Assembly: GCA_001804045.1 (NCBI GenBank)
Contig: MHFD01000055.1
Span: 4,908-12,275, forward strand
Direction: 5' to 3'
Origin: Omnitrophica bacterium RBG_13_46_9
Lineage (GTDB): Bacteria; Omnitrophota; Gorgyraeia; JABMRN01; RBG-13-46-9
DNA length: 7,368 bases
The notes under the pieces are model-generated. The model was not told where the DNA came from, searched no databases, and was given only the letters and a program-made list of their open reading frames with translations. Shown one piece after another: positions 7,222 to 7,368 of this stretch. Position 1 is the first letter of the stretch. Every line of letters begins with the position of its first letter. The translations under genes and the position numbers were made by a program.

Positions 7222-7368
7222 ATGACAACATCTGAACTTTTTAATACAAGAAATATAGGTATTATAGCTCATATAGACGCGGGTAAGACGACCCTTACGG
7301 AGCGTATTCTCTATCACACCGGAAAGATATACAAAATCGGTAATGTGGATGAAGGCACCACGACCACG
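7222..7368 (+). CDS. fusA: Elongation factor G, N-terminal fragment (cut by window end)
   Basis: Translational GTPase that moves tRNA and mRNA through the ribosome; 49 codons are visible. The sequence MTTSELFNTRNIGIIAHIDA leads into the P-loop GKTT (residues 21-24, Lys22), then TERILYHTG and KIGNVDEGTTTT, just before the switch I region, which lies beyond the window. Start 7222 is chosen because about 9-10 residues before RNIGI is usual for EF-G. In-frame ATGs at 7180 and 7192 would add 14 or 10 residues of charged sequence with no family match. The ribosome binding site is weak for all three: GGGAAG lies 11 nt before 7222. The position after rpsG is the classical str-operon place, favouring the main EF-G over a paralog or a tetracycline-protection relative, although DEGTTTT differs from the E. 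coli form HDGAATMDW. The identity is secure; the exact start is not. Confidence 0.93.
   Translation, partial: MTTSELFNTRNIGIIAHIDAGKTTLTERILYHTGKIYKIGNVDEGTTTT

Noticed and set aside
1..7368. Mobile elements, CRISPR array, phage or defence genes
   Set aside because: The window is filled by five conserved co-directional genes; no transposase, spaced repeats or foreign-looking segment is seen.

Overview
This window is a piece of a bacterial core-gene operon, read entirely on the + strand: rpoB (3' part) - rpoC - rpsL - rpsG - fusA (5' part). It encodes the two catalytic subunits of RNA polymerase, ribosomal proteins S12 and S7, and the start of elongation factor G. All three complete genes and both partial ones are intact, with no frameshift, insertion sequence, CRISPR array, tRNA or rRNA. 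I see no undescribed system; the findings below are modest.

Layout: the C-terminal 721 residues of RpoB occupy positions 3-2168. After 11 bp comes rpoC (2180-6223, 1347 aa), after 12 bp rpsL (6236-6610, 124 aa), and after 25 bp rpsG (6636-7106, 156 aa). A 115-bp gap then precedes fusA (from about 7222, cut by the window end). The first three junctions carry a clear TAAGGA-type Shine-Dalgarno sequence; at two of them its TAA is the stop codon of the gene before. No terminator-like hairpin with a T-run is visible, so the genes probably share one transcript. In E. coli rpoBC and the str genes (rpsL-rpsG-fusA) are separate operons; here they are joined, as in many other bacteria, and the small L7Ae-like gene that Firmicutes often carry between rpoC and rpsL is absent.

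Organism: the RNA polymerase has the large insertion in the beta subunit before the GDELPPG motif (beta-i9 position) and a long insertion of about 175-180 residues in the beta' trigger loop (SI3), but lacks the E. coli-type insertion before PVFDGA. This combination points to a Gram-negative-type lineage other than Gammaproteobacteria. Base composition is roughly balanced, and ATA (Ile) and AGA/AGG (Arg) codons are common even in these highly expressed genes. My best guess is an uncultivated lineage of the PVC/Omnitrophota or Elusimicrobiota kind, but this rests on memory of protein forms and is of low confidence.

How the genes work together: RpoB and RpoC form the polymerase active-site cleft. 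S12 and S7 are 30S proteins at the decoding centre and in the head, and EF-G drives translocation on the same ribosome. Joint transcription ties production of the transcription and translation machinery together.
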